Below are positions 1-10,900 of a stretch of DNA of 64,000 bases, one piece after another. The notes under the pieces were generated by a model. The model was not told the DNA's origin and did no database searches. It worked only from the letters and a program-made list of their open reading frames with translations. Origin of the DNA: Chanos chanos (lineage: Eukaryota > Chordata > Actinopteri > Gonorynchiformes > Chanidae); NCBI RefSeq assembly GCF_902362185.1, contig NC_044499.1:14525764-14589763 (forward strand). Reading direction: 5' to 3'. Positions within the stretch are counted from its first letter, which is position 1. The number at the start of each line of letters is the position of its first letter. The translations under genes and the position numbers were made by a program.

Positions 1-2322
1 CAGTGTTGAGTCGTCAAGGCAACAGGGGCTGGCATCACCATTCCATTTACTGGGTTTATGCCAGAATCCTGACGTCCCCTTCTCCTCTCTCTAAGTCTCT
101 CTCCTCTGACCCCAAACCCCGTTTTCCTTCTTACATATGCCTGCACATATTCCCTCTTTCTTTCTATAACACACCCAGGTATCAGAAACTTCTTCATCCA
201 CTTGTCTCCAAAAGACCCAAATTCTCTCTCTAAACTCTCAACTTTTCTTTCCTGTAAGTCTTTTACCATCATTCCTCCCTCCCTAACATCCTCACCTTGT
301 CTCCCAACAGATAGATCACTTTACAGTAATTCTGCCAAGCAGAACAGCAAAGCTTTGTGCACAGAATTCCCAGACAGGCTACATTACCTCACATAATAGA
401 GTATTTACAAGACCTAATACAGCTGCAGTTACAAAGAAAGCAAATTACTGAAAAACAATCTGCCTCAGTGTGATGGAAAAACACAGACCTGCATCCAAGT
501 GTGTCACAGTAGAAGTGTTATTAACATCAAATCTCTTCATGTAAAAATTGATTACAAAAGAACATCACAAAACAGCTGTTGTTCCCTGTAAGTGGAACGG
601 TGCCATGAAGCACAGTTCACATTTTATCAAGTTAACTTTGGGTTCAACTCAGGGTTTTTCATATCACATGGTTAACATCTTAACTTGGTATGCCCTTATT
701 GCAATCTCTGCAAATATACTTATAGCTCATCTAAATTTCAACAATCCCATATAAAAACCTGACAAAAAATTGAAAATAGAAAGAACAGAAACAGAGCAGA
801 AACTATTGTTATTACTATTATTATTATTATTATAATTATTATTACTACTACTACTGTTATTTCTTGAAACCCTAATAGAAATGAAGCTTTATTCTGCTTT
901 ATACACCTCTTTTTGCACAGTTAATATGTTTAAGTAGCCTATTAAACACACTGGAGTTGGAAACTGTTCTCAACTTGTTGATGTATTCAGCTGTAATCCC
1001 TTCTGATCCTTCTCTTATTTTTTTTTTACTGTTCACTTTAAAGAATGCCCTTGGTTATTTTAACTGTTGAATATTTTAAGACCAAGGAAGTATTTCTAGA
1101 TTTTATACTACTTTTTAAACTTAAATCCACTTTTTCTTACTAATTCACACAGTGACTTTATATTTGATTTTCACCAGGTGCCACGACCTCTTGACACCGT
1201 TGGAACTGCAGGAACAAAGAGAAAGGACCAAGCCTTAGACAGCAATAAGGTAGCCTACATTCAAAAATGTTGATAAAACAATGCTAAAAAAATCATCATA
1301 GCTGTTAACTGGATTTATTTCTGTATAGCATGCGGTTGCTTAATAAGCTGTGAGTAGTCCACAGTAACGTTTCAGTAATAAGATTAGCAGGACTATTTAC
1401 GCGTTTACATGTCCTGCTACTTCTTTCCACAAATCTTCGCGGGAATTGGCAGCATGATACCCCATGAATTACACTTGTGAATTCCTCAAAAACACAGCAT
1501 AACAAACCGTAGGAAAACGACAGGCCACTGATTTTGACTAACATTATATACAAAACAATGGCATACAGTAACTGAACTAACTGTTACGAATAACCTTGGC
1601 CAAAATAGAAACCAGCAAAGGCCCCTAAGAAGAGTGATGTTTGTTTTAAGATAGGACACTATAAGACTTTTAAACGCATAACCTACAGGTTCTAATGATC
1701 AAAACGTAGCTTTGCATGATTCGATCAATGTGTCAAGGAATGCCCACAAGATTCCAGACGTGTTAAGATTTATAAGATTTAAAACTACTGTATGACACGT
1801 GATATCTTGAATAGAATGCATGCATCTGATACAGAATCGATATATCTGACACCGTCCACAACGGCCGTACAGTATTCTTAAATACCCTCTCAGTATATAT
1901 AACACATTAGATACTTACCTGAATATGCTGAAAAAACGAATGAGCAAATGATTAACCAAGTGGCGTCCTATGCAGTAAATACTTCGATATGTTTTCTTAA
2001 TCTGTCGGATGAGTAGCATAAAACGTCCGGAAATGCCATATACGGTCCAGTTACTCAAAAGGTTTGGAAACACCTCGTCCGTAATGTGTCAACAAACAGT
2101 TAAGTAATCACGCAAACAAGAAATTAAAACACATATATAGGAAAACTAGATTTGTAAAAGCATTGCTTGATGTGACACATGATCGACATTATCAATCTTC
2201 ATCTGATGTACGACAGGCAAACACCACTTATCTGTATGAAACCTTTCAACAAGCAACGACAAGTTAGCTGTCAAGCTATTCAATGTCTACAATGTTATAA
2301 TTTAACAATCTGTGTGCCTTAC
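1..2322. other. left-edge non-coding stretch, no confident gene
   Basis: No reading frame here resembles a known protein. One 72-nt segment (1178-1249, plus strand) is flanked by a good acceptor (TTTTCACCAG) and a usable donor (GTAGCC), and is open in one frame, but I cannot place it in a protein. If a minus-strand gene starts near 2.3-2.8 kb, as proposed in the next entries, this stretch would be its first intron. Apart from an ATT/ACT simple repeat I see nothing else in it. Confidence 0.4.
805..855. repeat. ATT/ACT trinucleotide microsatellite
   Basis: An imperfect run of ATT units passes into ACT units. It is a plain simple repeat in non-coding DNA. Confidence 0.85.
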
Positions 2323-2830
2323 CTGTCCAAAATTCTGACAGCACCTGTAGATTGCTCTTGGTATACGATGTTTTGTGTGTTCTAAATAAGACAGACTACC
2401 ACTATCTTTTTTAAATACGGTGACAGTTTGGTAACCACTCCTCTTGAGTTTAGTTAAGGTTAGCTAACCTTACACAAAATTAGCAGGTTAGCCACCAGTC
2501 AGCTAGCTAGTCAGCTAGAACTGGTGCCTTATCACGTCGCAATCTTGCAAGATGAAGAAGTCCTTGAAACTAAAGTTCATCCAAGTTAGAAGTTTTCAGT
2601 TATCCTGTCAAAGCTGTCAAACATAGTTTTTCCCTGTTCATCACACCAAATGTGACTTTCAGTGCGTTAACTGCCATCATCCATGCTGTTTCGTGACACT
2701 AGTAAGCAAGCTTAGAAAAGGCGACGTCGTTGCATTGTTGGAAATGTAGTCCGCTCTTGAAGGCGCACGCTTGGATAGGCTTGTTTGGGGGGCGTGTGTG
2801 CAAGACATAGTCAACGTCGTGGGAGTTGAT
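2323..2830 (-). promoter_or_regulatory. probable promoter and 5' non-coding exon of a leftward gene (slc25a42 by synteny)
   Basis: Read on the minus strand, a good donor (GGACAG then GTAAGG) ends a possible exon at 2323. The sequence upstream to about 2.8 kb is locally richer in CpG and contains a ZNF143-type element (next entry). The ATGs in the candidate exon run quickly into stops, which suits a non-coding first exon. In human, SLC25A42 lies just downstream of ARMC6 in the same orientation. Here armc6 is on the minus strand to the right, so a minus-strand slc25a42 starting at this point would keep that order. No coding exon of it was recognised in the window, so the gene name is inference only. 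Confidence 0.35.
2732..2750 (-). promoter_or_regulatory. ZNF143/Staf-like promoter element
   Basis: On the minus strand the site reads ACTACATTTCCAACAATGC. This is close to the vertebrate ZNF143 promoter consensus ACTACAATTCCCAGCATGC, with the ACTACA and ATGC ends kept. Such sites usually lie within about 100 bp of transcription starts of housekeeping genes, which supports a promoter here. Confidence 0.5.
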
Positions 2831-3909
2831 GTTTTTGTCTAGAAGTTTCTAGGTTAAAGGGTCAGTACATTTTCATACACTGAAAAAAGTATAGTTGCTT
2901 GTATCCACACAAACGTTTCAGATACTGCATTTTTATGCTTTATTGGTTTGGACATATTACAGTGTTTTGACTGTTCTGAAACACTTAATTGTGTAAGAAT
3001 CATTGTCAACGGGAATACATGCCAGCCGATATATTTTGTGCCAGCTATATAAATGTTCACACTCGCTGTACGATTAAAAGCATGGGAGACTTTAATGTGA
3101 CACTTCAGTGCTGGACCAAACAAGTTGGCTAAGCAGCATTTAAGAGAAAAAGGTAATCATGGTTCTACTACTGCAGCCCTCTTACAGTGTCTGTAAATTG
3201 CGATTCATTTGAGCTGCATGGTCAAACAAATATATCATTGTTTCTCAGACAGGCTATGAATGAACAGAAAGACCACCTTATTTACTGCTTTAAAAATAAA
3301 TCAGGGATTATATTACATAAGAGATGATGAGGTGGAAGTACATAAGACGTTCGGATGAGGTGGAGAACTGGACAAATATCACTGGCCACAGTGAGATAAT
3401 CCATCTAAGCACCATCATATTTAAGTGCACTTTTAAAAGTGCTGTGCTGTACCTTAACCTTTTTTTTTTTAAAGCTTGACACAACTAAAGGTGAACAACA
3501 TGATGACTTCAGAGATCCATTAATCATAAATCAATTTTATGAATACAAAAACAAAGCCATAAAAAAAAATATGAACACAGTCAAGGAAGAACTGAAAACT
3601 TAAATAGTGGAATAGAAAATATGTACACTGTAACAGAACATGTGCTGCATTTCTTGCAGCCCTACAATGGCAGGCTTTTTTCAGCTGATCAAAGGCTCAA
3701 TCAGGTGTGACTGTACTAAAAAACAAATTGGGTCAAAATGGATCTAGAAATCTTGTAATGTCCAATGCTTCAAAAATCACAAGCATCTTTTAAGAGTGCA
3801 TTCAAATTTAATAGCAGAGGAATGTTTGACTGCATCATAATAATTGACCATTATTGTTGTCTATGCAGTGTTAATGAAACTAAACTTGGCACTAACAGTC
3901 AGATGGTCT
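2831..3909 (-). other. armc6 3' UTR and intergenic spacer
   Basis: The 3' side of armc6. On the minus strand an ATTAAA signal occurs at 3812-3807, about 100 nt past the stop codon. An AATAAA occurs at 2944-2939, about 970 nt past it. I cannot tell which is used. No other gene was seen. Confidence 0.45.
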
Positions 3910-6802
3910 TCAATGAGAGATGCTGCCTTTCTTGCCAGTCCACAGTTCTCGTAGCTCAACCTGGCAACCCAGGTCCCTAAGTGCAGCCCTCGCCACATCT
4001 CCACAGTCACGGTGTGAGGCCAAAGCCTGACCAATCAGAGCCTCTGCTCCCATCTCCAAAATGGACTTACTGAAATCACGAGTGCGTGACACCAGGTTCC
4101 GCAGCAGCATGCAAGACTGTTTCTGAGAAAAGCATAAAATCACAGGATATGATGATTTCATGTATTAGTTCTTTCCTGAATGTTATTCTGTGAAAGAAAT
4201 AACTCATTGTATTTCTGTGGATAAAAAATAAATAAATAATTAAGAACCAAGTGTAGTGGTTATCATAAGTTTTTGATGTTGGAATGGAAGCAAACAGCAC
4301 TACTCTGCCTATTAAGAGTGGACAAGGAGACATGCAGTTGCCTATGTGAACTGACCTGCACATTCACTTCTGCTGGGTGAGTTTTCATAGCCTGCAGTGC
4401 AGCAAGGGCCCCTCCATTTTCCATGATGACTTTGCAGTTGTTGGGTTTACGCAGAGCAAGAACACACAAGGCAGCACAGCCCTGTTCACAAATCTAGAAC
4501 ACAGAGGCCCAAGAATGTGAACAGAAGAAACTGGGAATGTCCAGGCATTTCATATCAACTGACACTATGGAATACAGCCCCATACATGTGAGTGCTTCTA
4601 AAAATAATTAAAACATTATGCTGTTTTATTTTACACCCTTCTGTCAAAATGCTGCTAAAAATGTGTGAATAGGAGAATAATCAAAGGGTACGAAAGGCTA
4701 ATCTTTTGTAAAACTACATATCAAATGTTTATGTCAAGTGATGAATCATACCATAATCTTACTGGTTAATAGTTCACCATTCAGAGGATCTTGAATACCC
4801 CTCCATTCACATTACTTATGACTCTTTAAAAATTACTTTTTCTGTGCCATGGTCAAAAAAACTTCATGAGAACCGTGTAAAATTTGTCTTTTCACCAGCA
4901 AGAATCTCTGAGCAACTCTTAAAAGAGGTCAATGGATCTCATTCCAAAATAATGCTACAAAAAGTTGTCATTTGGGGTGAGGGCACACCTGTGCGTTCCC
5001 CATGTGACGGTTCATTGCCATGATGATGAGCTCTGTCCCCCCTGTATTCACTATAGCATCTTTGACATCATCATTTCCTGCAATGGCTCGTAAGGCACCA
5101 AGGACCTGCTTCACAAGCTCCTGCAGAGTCACACAGATATGTTAGATATGTTAGTCCTTTATAGTTAGAAAACCACATTCATATTAGAACTCATGGGGTT
5201 TTTGTAGATGGTCTTCTCATTCCTATGCATGTCTCACTGTGATGTGTTGAAATATCACTGCTTAAATGATATTCTAATACTATACTTAATCCTCATTTAT
5301 ATTTCTTTTATATTTGTCTGGTTTTGACAAAAATTACAGGCAAGTTACTTAGTAAAACTTTTTTTCTCTGAAGAAAGCTCCAGTAACCCTCAACATAATG
5401 ACCTGCTCACCTGGCAGTCCAAATTGTCAGCCAGAAGCGTCATCATGAACTTCAGTCCTCCTAAATCCACAATATCCTGGCAGAACTCATTCCTCACAGC
5501 CAGACGGGCCAGAGTGGCACACAGTTCACTGAGGACGGAGGTATTCTTAGGGTGTGCTGAGGCAAAAAATAAACCGTCAGTACTCAGAGTATATGCCATC
5601 AATACACTTTAAAACCCTTAATGGATTTTTACTTCACCCTTGATTAGTCTCACCACTACACTAGAAACTCTACAAATAAATTGAACCAGCTATTTTTATA
5701 CCTTTCCTAAAGCCTAGAAACATATGCTAAATGTTCTAGTCCATTCTATAATATTAAGAAACATATACAAGTTTACAAGTACCATTAGCAGCTTCCACAA
5801 TGACTCTTAGGCCGTTCTGTTCCAGAACAATCATTTTGGCATGTTCATGGGCGTGTCCAAATGGGACACGGACATCATCATCAAACGTCATAACCCGGAG
5901 AGCGGCACAAGCTTCCCTCACCAAATCCGAATGCTCACGGTGTTTAGTGATAGCGCCGGTAAGTAAGGCCAGCACTCCAGCCTTTACCAGATCCTGTCTG
6001 TTCTGCTCGTGTTTTAGGCAACAGTGGCGTACCGCACCGATGCACTGACAGCTGATTCCAGGGTCCTCCTGGTGTGTACGTAAGGTGCTCATTAGAAACT
6101 GCTGCCCGTTTGCATCCAGGAGGTCCGGCTGTCCATCTGTAAGAGCGGACAGCGCAGCCAAAGCTGCTACCAGGGCCTCCTTCTGTTCACCCACCCTCTG
6201 ACAGCAGGCGAGAATTGTGGGATAGGCATCCTTTTGAGCCGCCAGATGCCGCTGAGCAAATCCTAATGCACATTGGTCCGTGAACAGTTTCAGGTCGTCC
6301 ACTATGTTAGATGTAGAGGATGTACTGATTGCATTTTTCAGTGACTCTAAAGCCTATGAGAGAAATCATTTAAAAATTCAATGTGTAATATTCTATAAGT
6401 AACTGGTGGTGTGGCTGTAACTGTTATAGTTAAGTAATGAAATCTGTCTGTCTGTTTGGTTTCAAATTAAGACAGACAGCTGTGTACCTGCAGAACCTCA
6501 TGGGTTTGATCCTCAGCCTTTTCATCAGAGGCAGCAGTAGGCACTGCTTTAACAATGTTACTCAGGTCCACACCTTCAGGATAATAAGAGTACATTTATT
6601 AGGAGACACAGAGACCATGCCTGCAGATAATTAATCAGACGAGGAAACAATGACACGTTGGTTTGCACACGTTTAATTTACCTTGAGACTCAAACTGCTC
6701 TATAGCCTCTCTCAAAGCTTCACTGGCATCCATATCAAATTCCTCGATATTTTCTTTGACAACAGCGTCAAACGTCTCTTGTGTGATCCTGCGTTTCGCC
6801 AT
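3910..6802 (-). CDS. armc6: armadillo repeat-containing protein 6
   Basis: Seven coding exons on the minus strand: 6802-6682, 6573-6488, 6353-5783, 5556-5411, 5120-4989, 4493-4356 and 4122-3910. They sum to 1407 nt (468 aa plus stop) and all phases join. The start [20 protein letters not shown] and the join [13 protein letters not shown] match human ARMC6. So do the central NRQDLVKAG...LLTGAI, MTFDDD(V/I)RVPFGHAH and the end [16 protein letters not shown]. Armadillo-type helical repeats fill most of the protein (about residues 90-450). ARMC6 is a broadly expressed protein of poorly defined function, so no activity is assigned. The ATG chosen is the conserved one; a 5'UTR acceptor lies 23 nt upstream (exon begins at 6825). 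Upstream non-coding exon and shared promoter are listed separately. No disabling change was seen. Confidence 0.95.
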
Positions 6803-7135
6803 GGCTACAGAAAGCTGAAGCTCAGCTGAAATGACGACGAAACATGCAGAGATAAAGACATTCTGGTAGCATTTTCCAATTCGCAATCCCTCAATAAAAT
6901 CAAGCTCATTTAATAATTTAAACAAATGTTGAATGAGACGCCAATTCAAAGTAAATGCCGTTGACACATCGTGCTACACAAATCAATGAAAACAAATCGC
7001 ACTACTGTGAAGTGATGCTTCAACGATTACAATACTTCATTACTATCAGTCAAAATTCATATGTGTAAGTAAAGAATTTGCACATGTCACTTCCAACCTT
7101 AAAAAAAAAACTACTACATAACCAACATAACTCAC

Positions 7136-7260
7136 CACCACCCAGTCTGCAAGCTAGCGATAATTGTCCCACAGCAACATTGGTAAAACAAGCGAGGGAG
7201 CTACGCCACGTACGTTTCAGAAATGTGTATGTCCACAATGACTGCGCAATTTTAGCAGAC
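7136..7260 (-). other. armc6: armc6 5' non-coding exon
   Basis: A strong minus-strand donor (GTGAGTTATG) follows position 7136. It pairs with the acceptor just upstream of the armc6 start codon (AG at 6827-6826), giving an intron of about 310 nt inside the 5' UTR. The right-hand limit (transcription start, about 7200-7260) is approximate because no core promoter motif fixes it. Confidence 0.5.
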
Positions 7261-7970
7261 GTATTACATTTGTGAATAGTAATCATACGCAAGTCCTATC
7301 ATTATTGTTCCTCGGGTTAAGCTTGATGACAGATAAGTTCCGCTAAACGTGAAACAAAGCAATTATGTTTTTGTTCGTGAGTTCATCGCTACGGTTACAA
7401 TGGATTTACGATGTGAAAAATAACTTTTTTCTTTTCAATTTACAGTTGTGGTTATTGGCAGATAACCAAAACATAAAATGTTTAAACCTAAAATAACGTG
7501 TATTTACAAGCTGGGTCCAAAATAGTTGTATGCATCGTGAAGAATTTATAAATAAATGAATAACCATCCATCCCGCACAGTGAAGTACACTTACTTTAAT
7601 TAAAAGAAAAAAATGAGGTCCACTAAAATGGTGTGACCTCTCCAGTAGATCTGACTAGTAGGCCATGCTATGAGCTTGGTATAAACTCGTTGTCATTTTT
7701 CGTAATTCAAATTGTTCCTGAGTCTTTAACATTACAGTTGTGGTCGCCTGCATCTTTCCTTAAGTATTCCGTTGCCTGTGCTTGTTACATTCCAACGTGA
7801 GGACTAAAACGCTGCGTAATATCACATGAACAGATGATCCCATTAAACTTCATATCCCATCAGACCTATCAAGTCATATGAGGTCAAGATCTCGCGGAGT
7901 AGATGTAATATCGCGAGGTCAGAGCAGCTTCATTCAGGCTGTAGTTGTTTTTGTTATTATTGTCGTCAAA
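7261..7970. promoter_or_regulatory. shared head-to-head promoter of armc6 and mau2, with mau2 5' UTR
   Basis: About 0.7 kb separates the two divergent first exons. I saw no TATA box. Near mau2 there are two CGCGA-type elements (ATCTCGCGG at about 7889 and ATATCGCGAGG at about 7909), resembling the TCTCGCGAGA motif of TATA-less housekeeping promoters. A weaker ZNF143-like stretch (AACTTCATATCCCATCAGAC) lies near 7847-7866. The 5' half is AT-rich. Divergent housekeeping pairs commonly share one nucleosome-free region, so joint control is likely, but that is inference. Confidence 0.6.
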
Positions 7971-10900
7971 ATGGCGACTGGCGGAGAGGCCCCGGAGTCT
8001 TGGTACCTCGCACTGCTCGGTTTCGCTGAACATTTTCGTACCTCGAGTCCTCCAAAAATTCGTCTCTGTGTTCACTGTCTACAGGCTGTTTTTCAGTTTA
8101 AGCCGCCGCAGAGAGTCGAGGCCCGGACTCACCTTCAGCTTGGCTCGGTGCTTTATCACCACACCAAGAACAGCGAGCTCGCCCGGAATCACTTAGAGAA
8201 AGCGGTAAGCCACAGTGGGGAAAGGCCGGGGATGAGTCGAAGAAGCGGCCGTAAAAGGCCACATTTGCTGCAGCGATATGAACATTTAGACCAGTTTGCT
8301 TGGAAAAGTATTCCATTTGAAAACAGAAAAGCATATTTGAAACTATTTCTCCGCTGCTATTCAGTCAGCTTTCGCCATTACATTAAATTGACCGAAATAC
8401 AGCCTGTTTATAGGTGAATGTGTTAGCGGTAGTTCAACGAAATGGGCATGTTTTATCAATGTTTGATGTGTCACTTCTCGGTCTGTTCTTGGTTTAACCA
8501 TGCGGAAATGTGTTTTATGTTGTTATTATTTTACATAATAGTCATACATTCAAATAATACTTGTTTCCTTTCTTTTTCAGTGGTTCATATCGCAACACGT
8601 ATCCTTTTTTAATCTGCGCGGGTACATCATCCAATGAAATGACTACTTACGAACAGTTGTATATATTAGTATACAGTGTGCTACTTATTGGAAATTGTAA
8701 ATTTTTTTGTAGTTCCTCGTGGGGTGATGTTATAATACGACTTTTTATTCAAACCGTTGTGTGCATTGTGCTCAGTAAATTATGATTCACTGCATTGCAA
8801 GCATAGAATTTCCCTTTACTAGAAATTTTAGCTCTCACAATTCGAAGATGTTAAATTTGAAGCTGCAAGTCTTCTCTCGGAACTCTATTGCCAACAGGTA
8901 ATACCTTACTGTGGGAAATGTTCTGAAATTCTGTTTGAAAACGCAAGGCATTTTTAAATAATTTGATTTTGTGTCAAATACATATGTCCAGTGACTCAGC
9001 ATTGAATGGGTTTTGACAGCTGTGTACTCTGTAGTAACACACATACTGTGTTGTTGTCACTGATATTTTCTGTTTCGAAGAATTTGGTTGATTCTGCAAA
9101 GCCGTTACTACGCAAGGCCATCCAGATTTCACAACAAACTCCATACTGGCATTGCAGATTGTTATTCCAACTAGCGGTAAGTGTCTGTACTTGTAGACAA
9201 CACACAACATGAACAAACACAGAGTGATGAGGGAAAAAAAAAACAGAGTAACGTCCCTTAAAAAAAAAATCACTGTTGCATGTTCTGTGTGGTTTCTCAC
9301 AGCAACTGCACACATTAGAGAAGGATTTGGTCTCTGCCTGTGATCTGCTGGGAGTAGGAGCTGAGTACGCCAGGGTTGTTGGATCGGAGTACACCAGGTA
9401 TAGCTTCATTTTGTGGCTTTCAACGGCAACTGTTTACTCTTTGTTGATCAAACTGTGTGGCACGCTAAAAATGTGAAATTCTGTCAGTAGTGTGAAGTGG
9501 AACAAGTGAACATTTGTAACAAGTAACCCTGCAGTTCATCACACATCATTTGTCTTTTTTTTTTTTTTTTCTCCCACAGAGCTTTGTTTCTACTGAGTAA
9601 AGGGATGGTATGTATGAGTAGAGTGCAAGATTTACACCCTATAAATATAGGCATAATTATGTGTGACATGTGAAATATGCTGCAAAATATTTTCAGAGTG
9701 GATTAATACACTTCTTTTGGTACAACAGCTATAACTGTTGCAGATATTAATGAAAGGTGCTCATGTAGAAAAAAAATTGGGCATTAAATGTAATGTTATT
9801 TAGTCTTTGATATTGAAACGGGCATTATGCCAGATTTAAATTATTCAGAGATACTTTGGTTTTCACAATAAATAATATGATTTTGTTTAATAGACATTAG
9901 ACTCTCTTTATCCGCTAAGGAAAACGAGGAAGGGCTGTGTTAAAAACTATGATAATCTGATTGCGTGTCTTTTGTGTGTAGCTCCTACTGATGGAACGCA
10001 AGCTACAGGAGGTGCACCCGCTGCTCACACTGTGTGGGCAGATTGTGGAGAACTGGCAGGGGAACCCCATTCAGAAAGAGTCCCTCAGGGTCTTCTTCCT
10101 CGTGCTGCAGGTCACACACTATCTGGATGCTGGACAGGTTAGCGCTGTGCTCGTCCGCTGGCCGGCTTTGACATGACATGCGGTGATTTCCTGAGGAAGT
10201 GCTGGGTGATACTAGTGCTTACACATTCGTCATTTCTGATGATTGTGGACATGGCCATTTGTGATGTATCTTATTCGTCCTATGTGTTTGTGTATACGTG
10301 TCCAGGTGAAGAGCGTGAAACCTTGTCTGAAGCAGCTGCAGCAATGTATTCAGACCATTTCAACACTGCATGATGATGAGATCTTGCCCAGCAATCCTGC
10401 AGATCTCTTTCACTGGCTGCCTAAGGAGCACATGTGTGTGCTGGTGTACCTGGTAAGTCTTCACACTCACTCATATATACACACACACACACAGCTTTTT
10501 TTTTTTTCCTTTTTTTTTTTCATTTTACATCTGTGTGATTCAGTGTGGAGTCACCAGCTCCCCAAGAGTGTTTGGGTCAATGTAGCCTCTAACTTATTAA
10601 CACATACACACGTACTCATGCTCCTCTGTGAGTTGTTTTTATGGGATTGCTCAGTGCCTAACTGTTAAGGTTGTCAGTACCACATGGAATTCCCATGTAC
10701 TTTGTTTGTACTGAGTCCTTATTGGCCATCCTTGGGAGTGCTATTTGGAGTAATATTTTTTGTGGAGGATATGTTCCTCAAATTGAGCAGCCTGCTTAAT
10801 ATCCAAGTATCATTTTCTTACTGTAGTAGTGTTTATCACAGTGTGTGCTAAAGGTTATCAGCTGAAAATCAGTTTTGGGTTTTTTTTTAATTGACTTTCA

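Noticed and set aside
1920-1932. Nine-nt minus-strand exon between a T-rich acceptor and GTAAGT
   Set aside because: Too short to support without transcript data, and no neighbouring exon fits its phase.
7878-7970. In-frame upstream ATG extending MAU2 by 31 residues
   Set aside because: The extra residues are unlike any MAU2 N-terminus and overlap the CGCGA promoter elements. The ATG at 7971 gives the conserved start.
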